Shown here in pieces: positions 37,184-46,626 of a stretch of 62,545 bases of DNA. Both the position numbers and the translations under genes were made by a program. Numbering within the stretch: the stretch's first letter is position 1; each line of letters begins with the position of its first letter. The DNA is from an uncultured Granulosicoccaceae bacterium (GTDB taxonomy: Bacteria > Pseudomonadota > Gammaproteobacteria > Granulosicoccales > Granulosicoccaceae), in the NCBI GenBank assembly GCA_937957915.1, contig CALGNZ010000064.1:1-62545 (forward strand), read 5' to 3'. Below the pieces are notes generated by a model that worked only from the letters and a program-made list of their open reading frames with translations, had not been told where the DNA came from and searched no databases.

Positions 37184-39250
37184 ATGAGCAACGATAGCGA
37201 GAAAATTACCTACGAGGAGGTTCATGAGAATGGTTTCCTCGAGCGATTGTTACTCGATCGCAGGCTAACCCTCGCCAACGTGGTGTATTTTGGCTGCGCC
37301 GTTGTCGCTATCAGCCTTGCGGTTTTTCATCTTTATGTGGCAGCTTTCGGCACCCCTGAAGGTCGTTCGTTTCGTACTATTCATCTGAGTGCCATGCTGG
37401 TCCTCGCGATCTGCATGTATCCACTGTGTCGCCGCACGGCCTGGGAGCCGCTTGTTCAGGGCGATGCTCGCGACAAGCTTCGTAAACTCGGTTTTGGCGT
37501 TGATCTGGTGCTGATCGGCTACGTGATTTTTGTACAAATCTGGACACTTTACGATATCACGGCTTTTCACTTGCGCTACGGTGAAAAAGAAACACCTGAT
37601 CTGATTGTCGGTGGCCTGTTAATTCTTTTAATCCTTGAGGTAACCCGGCGTGCAGTTGGCTGGGCGATGGTTATCATCACCGGTTTTTTTGTCGCTCACG
37701 CACTTTATGCCAATCACTTTTTTGGCTTTTTCTACGGCCCGCCAGTGCGTTTCGGCAAGTTTATCGACACGTTGTTTATGTCAAGCGACGGTATCTTTGG
37801 CATACCGTTGCATGTCTGTGCGACCTATATCGTGTTGTTTATTATCTTCGGTGCCTTGTTAATTCGCTCGGGCGCGGGGCGCTTTTTTATCGATCTGGCG
37901 GTATCACTGACTGGTCATCGCGTTGGTGGCCCGGCCAAGGCATCTGCTGTGGCCAGTGGCTTTATGGGCACCGTATCAGGATCAGCTGTAGCTAATGTCG
38001 TTACCACCGGCGCCTTTACCATTCCGTTGATGCGTAAGGTTGGTTATCGGCCCAAATTTGCTGCAGCGGTAGAGGCCTGCGCTTCTTCCGGTGGACAAAT
38101 TACACCGCCAATCATGGGAGCGGCCGCGTTTATCATGGCTGAGTTTCTGGAGACGAGTTTTATTAATATCGTGCTCGCAGCCATTATTCCGGCGTTCCTG
38201 TATTTCGCCACGGTCTACTTCATGGTGCATCTCGAAGCCGAGAAAAATAACATCGGTCAAATCGATCGCAAGCTGTTGCCGCAGACTGGTGAAGTACTCA
38301 GCCGAGGCTGGCATCTGCTGTTTGCATTGGTTGTGCTGGTTGCGTTTCTGCTACTCGGTTATACGCCGATGAAATCGGCTTTCTGGGGCATAGTGGCGCT
38401 GCTCGGCCTCAGTTTTATTCGTGCCGAAACTCGCATGAGCCCGGTAGATTTTCTGGCTGCTCTCGAGTCAGGTGTGCGTGCGACGGTGCCGGTCACCGTG
38501 GCCTGTGCCTGTGCAGGGCTTATTATCGGATCTGTTTTTGTTTCTGGTCTCGGTCTTAAATTCACCCAGGAAGTGATCAATATTGCGGATGGCAGCTTGC
38601 TTGTTCTGCTAACGCTAACGGGCATCTCCGCGATCATTCTTGGCATGGGAATCACCACTACTGCAGTGTACATAACGGTTGCGGCGTTGATTGTACCCGC
38701 ACTGATAAAAGCGGGCATCGAGCCTATCGCTGCACATATGTTTGCCTTTTATTTTGGTGTGGTATCGAGTATCACACCGCCGGTAGCGCTGGCTGCATTT
38801 GCTGCTGCGGCTATAGCCAAGACAGGGCCTATGGCTACGGCTGTGGAATCAACCCGGGTAGGTATCGCCAAGTATCTGGTGCCACTCGCCTTTGCGTTTA
38901 ACCCTTCACTGTTACTGGTTGGCCCTGGCTGGCTGTCTATTATCTCGACCATCGTTGCACTGGTCGGGCTCTATGTATTATCGACCGGTCTGGAAGGCTG
39001 GTATCGCGGGCGCATGCAGCAACCCATGCGGCTGGTCGCGGTGGTCGCAGCAGCGTTTATGTTAATGCCACCAACGCAGCCGGTTGCAGGCATACCCGGT
39101 TATGTTTACTGGATTGTCGGTTCGGCGCTTACCGCAGCGGTTCTCGGGCCTCGCTGGCTGCAGGCAAATCGTCAACCTGCCAGCGCCGACGCTGCGAGTG
39201 CTAAATCTACAGGTGAGAGCTCCGCAAACACTACCGGTGGAGACGTCTGA
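37184..39250 (+). CDS. TRAP transporter permease, fused DctQM type
   Basis: 688 residues with an ATG start, hydrophobic throughout. The first ~180 residues hold about four to five membrane segments corresponding to the small DctQ-like part. The large DctM domain follows, with the signature GFMGTVSGSAVANVVTTGAF and CASSGGQITPPIMGAAAFIM, repeated in mirrored form as GMGITTTAVYITVAALIVPA. Fused permeases are typical partners of TAXI binding proteins and are driven by sodium or proton gradients. The last ~35 residues are a polar A/S/T tail. The stop overlaps the next gene's ATG (TGATG). Confidence 0.93.
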   Translation: MSNDSEKITYEEVHENGFLERLLLDRRLTLANVVYFGCAVVAISLAVFHLYVAAFGTPEGRSFRTIHLSAMLVLAICMYPLCRRTAWEPLVQGDARDKLRKLGFGVDLVLIGYVIFVQIWTLYDITAFHLRYGEKETPDLIVGGLLILLILEVTRRAVGWAMVIITGFFVAHALYANHFFGFFYGPPVRFGKFIDTLFMSSDGIFGIPLHVCATYIVLFIIFGALLIRSGAGRFFIDLAVSLTGHRVGGPAKASAVASGFMGTVSGSAVANVVTTGAFTIPLMRKVGYRPKFAAAVEACASSGGQITPPIMGAAAFIMAEFLETSFINIVLAAIIPAFLYFATVYFMVHLEAEKNNIGQIDRKLLPQTGEVLSRGWHLLFALVVLVAFLLLGYTPMKSAFWGIVALLGLSFIRAETRMSPVDFLAALESGVRATVPVTVACACAGLIIGSVFVSGLGLKFTQEVINIADGSLLVLLTLTGISAIILGMGITTTAVYITVAALIVPALIKAGIEPIAAHMFAFYFGVVSSITPPVALAAFAAAAIAKTGPMATAVESTRVGIAKYLVPLAFAFNPSLLLVGPGWLSIISTIVALVGLYVLSTGLEGWYRGRMQQPMRLVAVVAAAFMLMPPTQPVAGIPGYVYWIVGSALTAAVLGPRWLQANRQPASADAASAKSTGESSANTTGGDV

Positions 39251-39477
39251 TGCTCGGCAAAATATTTCTTGGAAAATTCTGGCACTGGGCGATGCTCGCT
39301 GTCGCCACTGCTTTGCTCTGGCTCGCCGGTAGTAATCGCTTTCATGTGAGAGAATTCAACTGGTTTGTTATCGCAATGTTGATTGGCACCTGCGTGGTGT
39401 TGCTCTGTCTTTTACGGTTTACCAGGCCGGGAGAGCAGATCACGCGCGATCGTATTGTTGAAGATGTGAGTGAATAG
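39250..39477 (+). CDS. Small two-helix membrane protein in the TRAP operon
   Basis: 75 residues, starting within the permease stop (ATGA overlap), so it is translationally coupled. Two membrane helices are evident: WAMLAVATALLWLAG and WFVIAMLIGTCVVLLCLL, followed by a short charged tail (RFTRPGEQITRDRIVEDVSE). I do not recognise a family. The coupling suggests an accessory subunit or stabiliser of the permease, a role not proven here. Confidence 0.75.
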   Translation: MLGKIFLGKFWHWAMLAVATALLWLAGSNRFHVREFNWFVIAMLIGTCVVLLCLLRFTRPGEQITRDRIVEDVSE

Positions 39478-39504
39478 CGCGCCTCCGGTAGCTTCCGGTA
39501 TAGC

Positions 39505-39536
39505 CATGATGGTTTCGCAGCATGATGGTTTCGCAG
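39505..39536. repeat. 16-bp perfect tandem duplication
   Basis: CATGATGGTTTCGCAG occurs twice head to tail (39505-39520, 39521-39536), directly before the TTG start of the acyl-CoA synthetase gene. It spans the expected ribosome-binding area. Confidence 0.9.
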
Positions 39537-39546
39537 GTAGACCGCA

Positions 39547-41652
39547 TTGACTGACCTGACGCCTTTTTTCTCGCCGAAGAGTGTCGCCATCGTCGGGGCA
39601 ACGGAAAACGTAATACGCATTGGCGGGCGTCCGCTCGACTACATGCTGCGCTACGACTTTGCCGGGCGCGTATATCCTGTACACCCAAAGTTGAAAACCG
39701 TGCAGGGTGTAACGGCTTACCCGAATCTCACTGACATACCCGACGACGTCGAACTTTGTATCGTTGCGGTCTCTGCAGCACTGACTGAAGGTGTTGTGCG
39801 AGAAGGCCTGGCTAACGGCATACGAGCTTTTGTAGTGTTCGGCTCCGGCTATGCAGAGTTGAATGAAGCCGGGCGCATAGCGCAGGAACAACTTGCCTCG
39901 CTGTGTGCAGAGAACGAGGCGTTGTTGCTCGGCCCGAATTGTATTGGATGTGCAGATAGTCACTCGCGCTTAATTGCCTCATTTTCCAGCGCGATGGATA
40001 CCTCCACGCTAAAGCAGGGCCGGTTTGGGCTGGTAACGCAAAGTGGCGCACTGGGTTCATACTGGATGGCTATGCTTGACCGGCAGGGGCTGGGCTTCAG
40101 CAAATTTATTGCTACCGGTAACGAAGCCGGTGTTGATCTGGCACAAGGTATTGCGTTTCTGGCGGACGATGATGCAACCGATGTCATAGGGGTCTACATT
40201 GAAAGTATTAAGGATGTAGCGGCGTTTCGCAGGGCCGCGCTAAAAGCGGCAGAGGCTGGTAAACCGGTGGTCGCCATTAAGGCGGGGCGCTCCACGGTGG
40301 GTGCAGAGGCCGCCGCCTCGCATACCGGTTCATTAGCCGGTGAAGACAAAAACTACCAGGCCTTTTTTGATCAGTTTGGTATTGTCCGCGTGAGTTCGTT
40401 GTCGGAGATGATCGACACTGCAAAGCTGGCGATTAAACAGCCGGCACCGGCTGGCCGACGGGTCGGTATAGTAACTATATCCGGTGGCGCCGGTGTGTTG
40501 CTGGCAGATGAACTCGATGCCAGAGGCCTTGAAACGTCAGACTTTTCAGAGCATGCAAAGGCGCAGTTATCGAAAGTGCTGCCGGCTTTTATACACCCTC
40601 GAAATCCGCTCGATCATACCGCAGCTGTTGCCGGTGACCCCGGGTTGTTTGACGATGTGATTAACATCGTTGGCCAGTCGCACGATCACGATTCAATCAT
40701 TGTGTTTAGTGGTTTGCTTGAGAGCATCGCCGACAAACTGGTGGCATCATTAAAAAACGCATTTGCCGGGTCAGGCAAACAGGTGGGTGTCGTCTGGCTG
40801 GGTGCCAGCCCGTTTGTAATAAAAGAGCTCGAAGACGCCGGCATTCCTGTGTTTGCAGATATTCCACAGGCAGCAGATGCCTTTGCGAATGTGGTGAACG
40901 CAACCGAAGCACAGCGGCAGTTGGGGCAATTGTCAAACAGACAGTGGCCTGTGCCCGGGTGCAGCGCTGAAAAGCAGGGCCTGGTTACTCACACGCTAAC
41001 CGAGCACAGGGCGGCAGAACGATTGCAGTCTTTGTGCAGAATGGCTTTTCCCGAATATGCTCTGGTCACTGCTGGTACCGACAACACGGCCGTTGAAGCA
41101 CTGGTGAGCAGTCTGCAATTTCCATTGGTTGCAAAGCTGCAAAGTGACGAGATGTCACATCGCAGTGACCAGGGTGGCGTGTTGCTTAATTTGTCGTCAG
41201 TCGCAGATGTACACAGGGCTGTCGATTCTCTGTTCGCTCTGGCAACTTCACTTCACATAGCGTGTGAAGGTGTATTGCTTCAGGAGATGCACCGCATCAG
41301 TTATGAACTGATCGTTGGTATCAAAAACGATGATCTGTTCGGCCCGTTGTTGGTGGTTGGGCGTGGCGGAATTGATGTTGAGTTGAGGCCCGATGTACAG
41401 ATAGCGGCATTGCCTTTAACGGCTGATGAAATCAAAGCACAATTACTCAAACTTGAATCTGCCGATCTGTTTTCAGGTCATCGCGGCAGGGCAATGGTTG
41501 ATCTGGATAAACTTGCGGCGCTTCTTGCCGAGCTCACCGACGGTTATATGGCTGACGATAACCTTGTTGAGCTCGAGATAAATCCGCTGGCGGTAACTGA
41601 CACAGGGCAGGTGATCGCACTGGATGCGCTGGGCACAGAGATCAGCCAATAG
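39547..41652 (+). CDS. NDP-forming acyl-CoA synthetase (acetate-CoA ligase family)
   Basis: 701 residues with a TTG start; the N-terminal strand FFSPKSVAIVGATENVIRIG fixes the beginning. Domain order is CoA-binding, two succinyl-CoA-ligase-like domains, and a C-terminal ATP-grasp (about residues 480-700: FPLVAKLQSDEMSHRSDQGG). The phosphohistidine motif ASHTGSLAGEDKNYQAFF contains His259. The enzyme makes acyl-CoA from a carboxylic acid with ATP. Following the TRAP importer and preceding SDR, MaoC and thiolase genes, it is the probable activating step for the imported acid. Confidence 0.9.
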   Translation: MTDLTPFFSPKSVAIVGATENVIRIGGRPLDYMLRYDFAGRVYPVHPKLKTVQGVTAYPNLTDIPDDVELCIVAVSAALTEGVVREGLANGIRAFVVFGSGYAELNEAGRIAQEQLASLCAENEALLLGPNCIGCADSHSRLIASFSSAMDTSTLKQGRFGLVTQSGALGSYWMAMLDRQGLGFSKFIATGNEAGVDLAQGIAFLADDDATDVIGVYIESIKDVAAFRRAALKAAEAGKPVVAIKAGRSTVGAEAAASHTGSLAGEDKNYQAFFDQFGIVRVSSLSEMIDTAKLAIKQPAPAGRRVGIVTISGGAGVLLADELDARGLETSDFSEHAKAQLSKVLPAFIHPRNPLDHTAAVAGDPGLFDDVINIVGQSHDHDSIIVFSGLLESIADKLVASLKNAFAGSGKQVGVVWLGASPFVIKELEDAGIPVFADIPQAADAFANVVNATEAQRQLGQLSNRQWPVPGCSAEKQGLVTHTLTEHRAAERLQSLCRMAFPEYALVTAGTDNTAVEALVSSLQFPLVAKLQSDEMSHRSDQGGVLLNLSSVADVHRAVDSLFALATSLHIACEGVLLQEMHRISYELIVGIKNDDLFGPLLVVGRGGIDVELRPDVQIAALPLTADEIKAQLLKLESADLFSGHRGRAMVDLDKLAALLAELTDGYMADDNLVELEINPLAVTDTGQVIALDALGTEISQ

Positions 41653-41802
41653 CGACCGTCGGCGTATAGTGCGTTTGTCATGGGGTTGTTAGTGGAAAAT
41701 CTAAAGCCACGGTGGTTGCGTTGTCTGTATCTTTTACTCATTGCTTACAGGCACTCGCAGCGTAACATTTACAATCGATCATAAACGTTAGAGAAAAAGA
41801 CT

Positions 41803-42714
41803 ATGGGTGTGCTGGATGGAAAAGTTGTTGCGATAACCGGAGCCGGTCGAGGCATCGGGCGTGAGCTTGCACTGGCTGCAGCGAAAGCCGGCGGGCATAT
41901 CGTCGTAAACGACTTTGGTACGTCAACCGATGGTGAAAGAGAAGATGATGCGCCTGCTGCCGAGGTGGTAAAAGAAATTGAATCGGCCGGCGGGGTGGCA
42001 TTCGCGAACTACGCCAGTGTTGCTGATCCGGCTGGTGCCACTTCCATTGTTGAAGATGCGGTGGAACAGTTTGGTCGGATCGATGCGGTAGTGAACAATG
42101 CCGGGTTCCTGCGCGATCGTATCTGGCACAAGATGAGTGCTGTTGACTGGCAGCAGGTGATCGATGTGCATCTGAATGGCGCGTTTCACGTGTCAAAGGC
42201 GGCAACCCCGTATTTTAGAGAGCAGCAGTCGGGCAGTTTTGTTCAGTTCACTTCTACGTCGGGGTTGCTGGGTAACTTTGGTCAGGCCAACTATTCAGCT
42301 GCCAAGCTTGGCATTGTTGGTCTGTCCCAATCGATAGCGCTGGATATGGCCCGCTATGGCGTGCGTTCCAACTGTATAGCGCCGTTTGCCTGGAGCAGAA
42401 TGATTGCATCGATACCTACAGATACTGAAGAGCAGCGCGAGCGGGTTGAGAAACTTAAAACCATGAGCGCTGATAAAGTCGCACCACTGGTGGTGTTTCT
42501 GGCATCGGACCTGTCGAAAGAGGTGACTAACCAGATTCTGTCAGTGCGCAAGAATGAGATCTTCCTGTTCTCAAAGCCGCGGCCTATACGTTCGATGCAT
42601 CGTGCGGAGGGCTGGACTGCGGAGACTATCGCCAGTGATCTGGTTCCTGCATTCAAGTCTGACTTCTACGGATTAGACCGCAGCCCGACACTGATAGACT
42701 GGGATCCAATTTAA
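41803..42714 (+). CDS. MFE-2-type (R)-3-hydroxyacyl-CoA dehydrogenase (SDR)
   Basis: 303 residues with an ATG start. The Rossmann motif is VAITGAGRGIGRELA, then NNAG, the serine in STSGLLG, and the catalytic YSAAK. The long C-terminal extension after SNCIAPFAWSRM (NQILSVRKNEIFLFSKPRPI) matches the dehydrogenase domain of eukaryotic multifunctional enzyme type 2 and related bacterial SDRs. These oxidise (R)-3-hydroxyacyl-CoA with NAD. The MaoC hydratase gene follows by only 15 bp, completing an (R)-stereochemistry hydration and oxidation pair. Confidence 0.88.
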   Translation: MGVLDGKVVAITGAGRGIGRELALAAAKAGGHIVVNDFGTSTDGEREDDAPAAEVVKEIESAGGVAFANYASVADPAGATSIVEDAVEQFGRIDAVVNNAGFLRDRIWHKMSAVDWQQVIDVHLNGAFHVSKAATPYFREQQSGSFVQFTSTSGLLGNFGQANYSAAKLGIVGLSQSIALDMARYGVRSNCIAPFAWSRMIASIPTDTEEQRERVEKLKTMSADKVAPLVVFLASDLSKEVTNQILSVRKNEIFLFSKPRPIRSMHRAEGWTAETIASDLVPAFKSDFYGLDRSPTLIDWDPI

Positions 42715-42729
42715 CCTGAGCGATAGTCA

Positions 42730-43587
42730 ATGGCTTTTAATCCAGACAAACTGTTGGCGCGTGCGCCTATTGAAACTCACCATCAGCTCACGCGGACTGA
42801 CACAATGCTTTATGCACTGGGTGTTGGTGCAGGTAGTAGTCCGAATGACCTCGATTTTGTCTACGAAGAAAATCTGGTTGCACTGCCAACCATGGCAGTG
42901 GTCATGGCGTACCCTGGTTTTATCTGGCGCAACCCCGAGCTCGGCGCAGATTGGAAAAAACTGTTGCATGGCGAGCAGCTGCTTGATGTGTTTGCTCCGC
43001 TGCCTGTTGAAGGTAAGTTGTATAGCGAAACAACATTTGAGTCGGTACACGACAAAGGCGCTGACAAAGGTGCCATTGTATATAGCAAACGGCGGTTGTT
43101 TGATGACAGTGGTACTCACCTGGCCACGGACACACGTTCAAGTTTCCTGCGTGGCAATGGGGGTTGTGGCACACCAGAGTCAAACAAGGCACCAGCGCCA
43201 AAGCCACATGCAATACCCGAGGGTGAGCCCGATATCGTAGTCGATCTGGCTACGGCGACAAATCAGGCGATGATTTATCGTTTGTCGGGTGATCATAATC
43301 CATTGCACATAGACCCGAAGGTAGCCAGAACAGCGGGTTTTGATCAACCGGTATTGCACGGTCTTTGTACGTATGGTGTGGTTGGTCGTGCACTACTGGC
43401 TGAAGTCGCTGGCAATGATGCAACACGAATTAAAAAATTGAATGTGCGCTTTTCTGCTCCGGTGTTTCCCGGGGAAACCATTCGTACACAAATCTGGCGG
43501 CAGCACGATGGGGGCTATGCGTTCAGAGCACAGGTCATTGAACGCGATTTGATGGTAATTAATAACGGTTACTGTGAAGTATCCTGA
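42730..43587 (+). CDS. MaoC-family enoyl-CoA hydratase 2
   Basis: 285 residues with a double hot-dog fold. The N-terminal half is the degenerate domain and the C-terminal half contains the hydratase-2 motif LSGDHNPLHIDPKVARTAGF near residues 185-204, with the catalytic Asp and His. VLHGLCTYGVVGRAL follows. It should hydrate trans-2-enoyl-CoA to (R)-3-hydroxyacyl-CoA. It is one gene downstream of the matching (R)-specific dehydrogenase and 10 bp before the thiolase. Confidence 0.9.
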   Translation: MAFNPDKLLARAPIETHHQLTRTDTMLYALGVGAGSSPNDLDFVYEENLVALPTMAVVMAYPGFIWRNPELGADWKKLLHGEQLLDVFAPLPVEGKLYSETTFESVHDKGADKGAIVYSKRRLFDDSGTHLATDTRSSFLRGNGGCGTPESNKAPAPKPHAIPEGEPDIVVDLATATNQAMIYRLSGDHNPLHIDPKVARTAGFDQPVLHGLCTYGVVGRALLAEVAGNDATRIKKLNVRFSAPVFPGETIRTQIWRQHDGGYAFRAQVIERDLMVINNGYCEVS

Positions 43588-43597
43588 GGAAAGATAA

Positions 43598-44803
43598 ATG
43601 GCAAATTCACTGCGCAGAGCAGCGATCGTTTCACCGGTTCGCACACCTGTTGGTAAATTCTTAGGTGGTCTGAAAAGTATTCAGGCCGGTGAGCTGGGGG
43701 CTATCGTCATCAAAGAGCTGATGCAGCGTACCGGTTGTGATCCGGAGCGCATAGATGATGTGATTTTTGCGCAGGGCTATGCTAATGGTGAAGCGCCCTG
43801 CATCGGTCGATGGTCAGCGTTAGCCGCGGGGTTGCCGGAGAGTGTTCCCGGTGTGCATGTTGACCGACGTTGCGGTAGTGGTCTGCAAGCCGTAATCAAT
43901 GCCGTAATGATGATACAAACCAATGTGGCAGATGTCGTCATCGCCGGTGGCGCCGAGAGCATGAGCAATGTCGAGTTCTATAGCACTGATATGCGCCACG
44001 GTAAGCGTATGGGTTCCAGCACATTCCATGATCGGCTCGGGCGAGGCAGGGTAATGTCACAGCCGCTTGATCGATACGGTGTCATCAGCGGCATGATCGA
44101 AACAGCAGAAAATCTGGCGAAAGACTATGACATCAGTCGCGAAGCCTGCGATGAATACGCGGTCATGAGTCATCGGCGAGCAGCTGATGCCTGGGCCGCT
44201 GGCAAGTTTGATCAGGAGCTGGTCCCGGTTACCGTGCCTCAGCGTCGTGGTGATCCGGTTGTTGTTAAAACTGACGAGGGCGTGCGGTCCGATGCCACCA
44301 TCGAAGGCATGGCATCACTCAGGCCAATCGAGGGCGGTGTGGTAACGGCAGGCAATGCCAGTCAGCAAAACGATGCTGCTGCGGCTTGTCTGGTTGTGGC
44401 TGAAGACAAACTGGAAGAGCTGGGGCTGGAGCCGCTGGGATACTTTAATAGCTGGGCCGCGGCTGGTTGTGATCCTTCACGTATGGGTATTGGTCCGGTA
44501 CCAGCGGTAGAGCGTTTATTTGCACGCTCAGGGTTGAGTTGGAATGATATCGATCTGGTTGAGCTTAACGAAGCCTTTGCGCCACAGGTGCTGGCAGTTC
44601 TAAAGGGCTGGGGTTGGGATGATCGCGACAAGCTCAACGTCAATGGTTCGGGAATATCGCTGGGGCATCCCATCGGTGCTACCGGTGTCAGGATACTGGC
44701 CAATCTGCTGAACGAGATGAAACGTAGAGAAGTAAAGTATGGGCTGGAGACCATGTGCATTGGTGGAGGGCAGGGTATCGCTGCTGTATTTGAGGGCGCT
44801 TGA
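43598..44803 (+). CDS. Acetyl-CoA acyltransferase (thiolase)
   Basis: 401 residues with an ATG after GAGGAAAG. The nucleophile is Cys92 in VDRRCGSGLQAVI. The family histidine lies in the SLGHPIGATG region, LNEAFAPQ is present, and the C-terminal catalytic cysteine is in CIGGGQGIAAVFE. It cleaves 3-ketoacyl-CoA to acetyl-CoA (or propionyl-CoA) plus a shortened acyl-CoA. It ends the operon that begins with the TRAP importer. Confidence 0.94.
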   Translation: MANSLRRAAIVSPVRTPVGKFLGGLKSIQAGELGAIVIKELMQRTGCDPERIDDVIFAQGYANGEAPCIGRWSALAAGLPESVPGVHVDRRCGSGLQAVINAVMMIQTNVADVVIAGGAESMSNVEFYSTDMRHGKRMGSSTFHDRLGRGRVMSQPLDRYGVISGMIETAENLAKDYDISREACDEYAVMSHRRAADAWAAGKFDQELVPVTVPQRRGDPVVVKTDEGVRSDATIEGMASLRPIEGGVVTAGNASQQNDAAAACLVVAEDKLEELGLEPLGYFNSWAAAGCDPSRMGIGPVPAVERLFARSGLSWNDIDLVELNEAFAPQVLAVLKGWGWDDRDKLNVNGSGISLGHPIGATGVRILANLLNEMKRREVKYGLETMCIGGGQGIAAVFEGA

Positions 44804-44912
44804 AGGCTCTCAATAAATGGAGCTATCTCTGACTGCCACCTGGCGGCCGCTGTCCGTGACATATGATCGTTCAATGCGCAGGTAGCAAAGAGGTAGTAGT
44901 AAAGAGCTTGTT

Positions 44913-44954
44913 GCATTGAGCTCTTCGCATTGAGCTCTTTGCATTGAGCTCTTT
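44913..44954. repeat. 14-bp tandem repeat GCATTGAGCTCTT(T/C), 3 units
   Basis: Units start at 44913, 44927 and 44941; the last two are identical. A partial unit (AAAGAGCTTG) precedes them. Non-coding. Confidence 0.9.
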
Positions 44955-45345
44955 GAAATACTACACAGGCTTAAGCATGGGATACCGTCCTTCGTTTTCG
45001 TACCTGCCCGCGGTGCGTTATGTTTATCCTTGCCCCTTGGTCCGACCATGAGAAGGCTCCTCCGTCGCACTACTTTGTTGACAACATAACGGGAAGTTTG
45101 TTACATATGTCACTAGACATAAACATTTGTTCGCTCAGACGGCGAGCAGGGTGTTGTGGCTTCGATGTTTGTGCTTATCAGGAGGAATCTGTTTAACGTT
45201 AGCGTGCATTTGATACCGGAGTTGGTGGTGGTCCGGGCGGCGCTTTCGTTTGCCTGATCAACCCCTTGATCAGCCCATAACGAAATTTAGCACGCCCGCA
45301 TGCAGGCAGGTGGTGTGGCCGGATCAAGCAAGCGCTTTCAATACA

Positions 45346-45407
45346 ATGCTCAAAAGCTAATGCTCAAAAGCTAATGCTCAAAAGCTAATGCTCAAAGGCT
45401 AATGCTC
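45346..45407. repeat. 14-bp tandem repeat ATGCTCAAAAGCTA, 4.4 units
   Basis: Units start at 45346, 45360, 45374, 45388 and 45402 (partial). The first three are identical and the fourth has one substitution. Non-coding, about 320 bp upstream of the ABC permease gene. Confidence 0.92.
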
Positions 45408-45726
45408 TGAACAGGTTAAGCGGGCTCTATAAGCACGCAAAGGGCCAAGATCCATCGTGTTAAACATGGCTATGGCAGTGACGCATCAGCAGCCAGTGAA
45501 ATTAGTTGCAGTGGTTGAAAATAGTTTCGCAATACGCCAGTATGAAATAGCAGTACAGGCTGACACATTGCATCTTTGGCCCGGTTAACGGGTTCCAGGT
45601 CGCCGCAGGCCTGGACAAGCGCTTGGTTTTAATTTGCGGTTAGTTTTAAATTACTGTTTTCCATGAATCCGGGGCCCACATCCATGCAGCACTGCAGTCG
45701 CAATACGACAGACAAGTCAATACCGT

Positions 45727-46626
45727 ATGCGCGACCAAAGTAAGCGTTCCCTGTTGCCCAGGTGGTTAACCTCTGAACATCCGTTGCCATGGTTGTTCCC
45801 GGTTACATCCCTTCTTATTGTCTTCGGTCTTTACCCGGTACTGTACTCTTTGTGGTTGTCGTTTTTTAAACGCAACCCGGCAACGCGTAAAGAAAAGTTT
45901 ATGCCCTCCTGGAACTGGGAAAAACTACTCGCGGATGAACGCGTATGGGACGCGGTACAAATAACCTTTACGTACACCCTGCTGGCGCTGTCTATACAGT
46001 TAATACTGGGGTTGGCAATCGCACTGCTGCTGGATACCGACAAAAGAGGCTTCGGTGTCATGAGGGCATTGATGACTTTGCCACTGGTGGTGCCCCCCGC
46101 GGTCACCGGTATGATGTTTCTGCTGATGTACGACAGTTCCTTTGGTGTTATCAGTAACTCGCTTTACGCACTGAATCTGCTATCGCCGACAGCCCCTATT
46201 CTTGGTACCGGGTCTACTGCGTTATGGGGCGTCATCGTTGCCGATGTATGGCAGTGGACACCGTTTATGGTGCTAATTATGTTGGCAGGGCTGCGCGCGT
46301 TGCCACGGGAACCTTTCGAGGCGGCATCGATCGACGGTGCCTCAAGTCTGCAGTCATTTGTATTTTTAACGTTGCCAATGATGTCCAAAATTATTGCGCT
46401 GGCGGTACTGATTCGGGGGATCGATCTTTTTAGAATATTCGACTATGTGAAGGTCATGACCGACAGCGGTCCGGGTACCGCCACCGAGACGCTGACAGCC
46501 TATGCGGGAACCGTGTATTTCAAAAGTGCAAACTTTTCCTACGCTTCAACAGTGGCGCTCGCGACACTTATCCTCGTATTGGTAACCTCGAGTATCTTTA
46601 TCAAAGTCTTTAAGGTTCGCTTCTGA
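45727..46626 (+). CDS. Carbohydrate ABC transporter permease, MalF-type
   Basis: 299 residues with an ATG start and six membrane segments. The cytoplasmic EAA loop is FEAASIDGASSLQSFVFLTL, which contacts the ATPase. The N-terminal PWLFPVTSLLIVFGLYPVLY is typical of CUT1 permeases for di- and oligosaccharides or polyols. The stop overlaps the next ATG by one base. With the second permease, binding protein and ATPase it forms a complete importer. Confidence 0.92.
   Translation: MRDQSKRSLLPRWLTSEHPLPWLFPVTSLLIVFGLYPVLYSLWLSFFKRNPATRKEKFMPSWNWEKLLADERVWDAVQITFTYTLLALSIQLILGLAIALLLDTDKRGFGVMRALMTLPLVVPPAVTGMMFLLMYDSSFGVISNSLYALNLLSPTAPILGTGSTALWGVIVADVWQWTPFMVLIMLAGLRALPREPFEAASIDGASSLQSFVFLTLPMMSKIIALAVLIRGIDLFRIFDYVKVMTDSGPGTATETLTAYAGTVYFKSANFSYASTVALATLILVLVTSSIFIKVFKVRF

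Larger units (their letters stand above)
44804..45726. other. Intergenic region, 923 bp, with two tandem arrays
   Basis: This is the longest gene-free stretch of the window. Short frames on both strands lack family features. It contains the arrays 44913-44954 and 45346-45407. The promoter of the sugar ABC operon must lie here, but no regulator gene is present. Confidence 0.5.

Noticed and set aside
37015..37197. A 60-residue protein before the TRAP permease
   Set aside because: It overlaps the permease start in another frame, lacks a ribosome binding site and has no recognisable domain.
45346..45407. A CRISPR array
   Set aside because: The units are contiguous 14-mers without spacers, and no cas gene is present.
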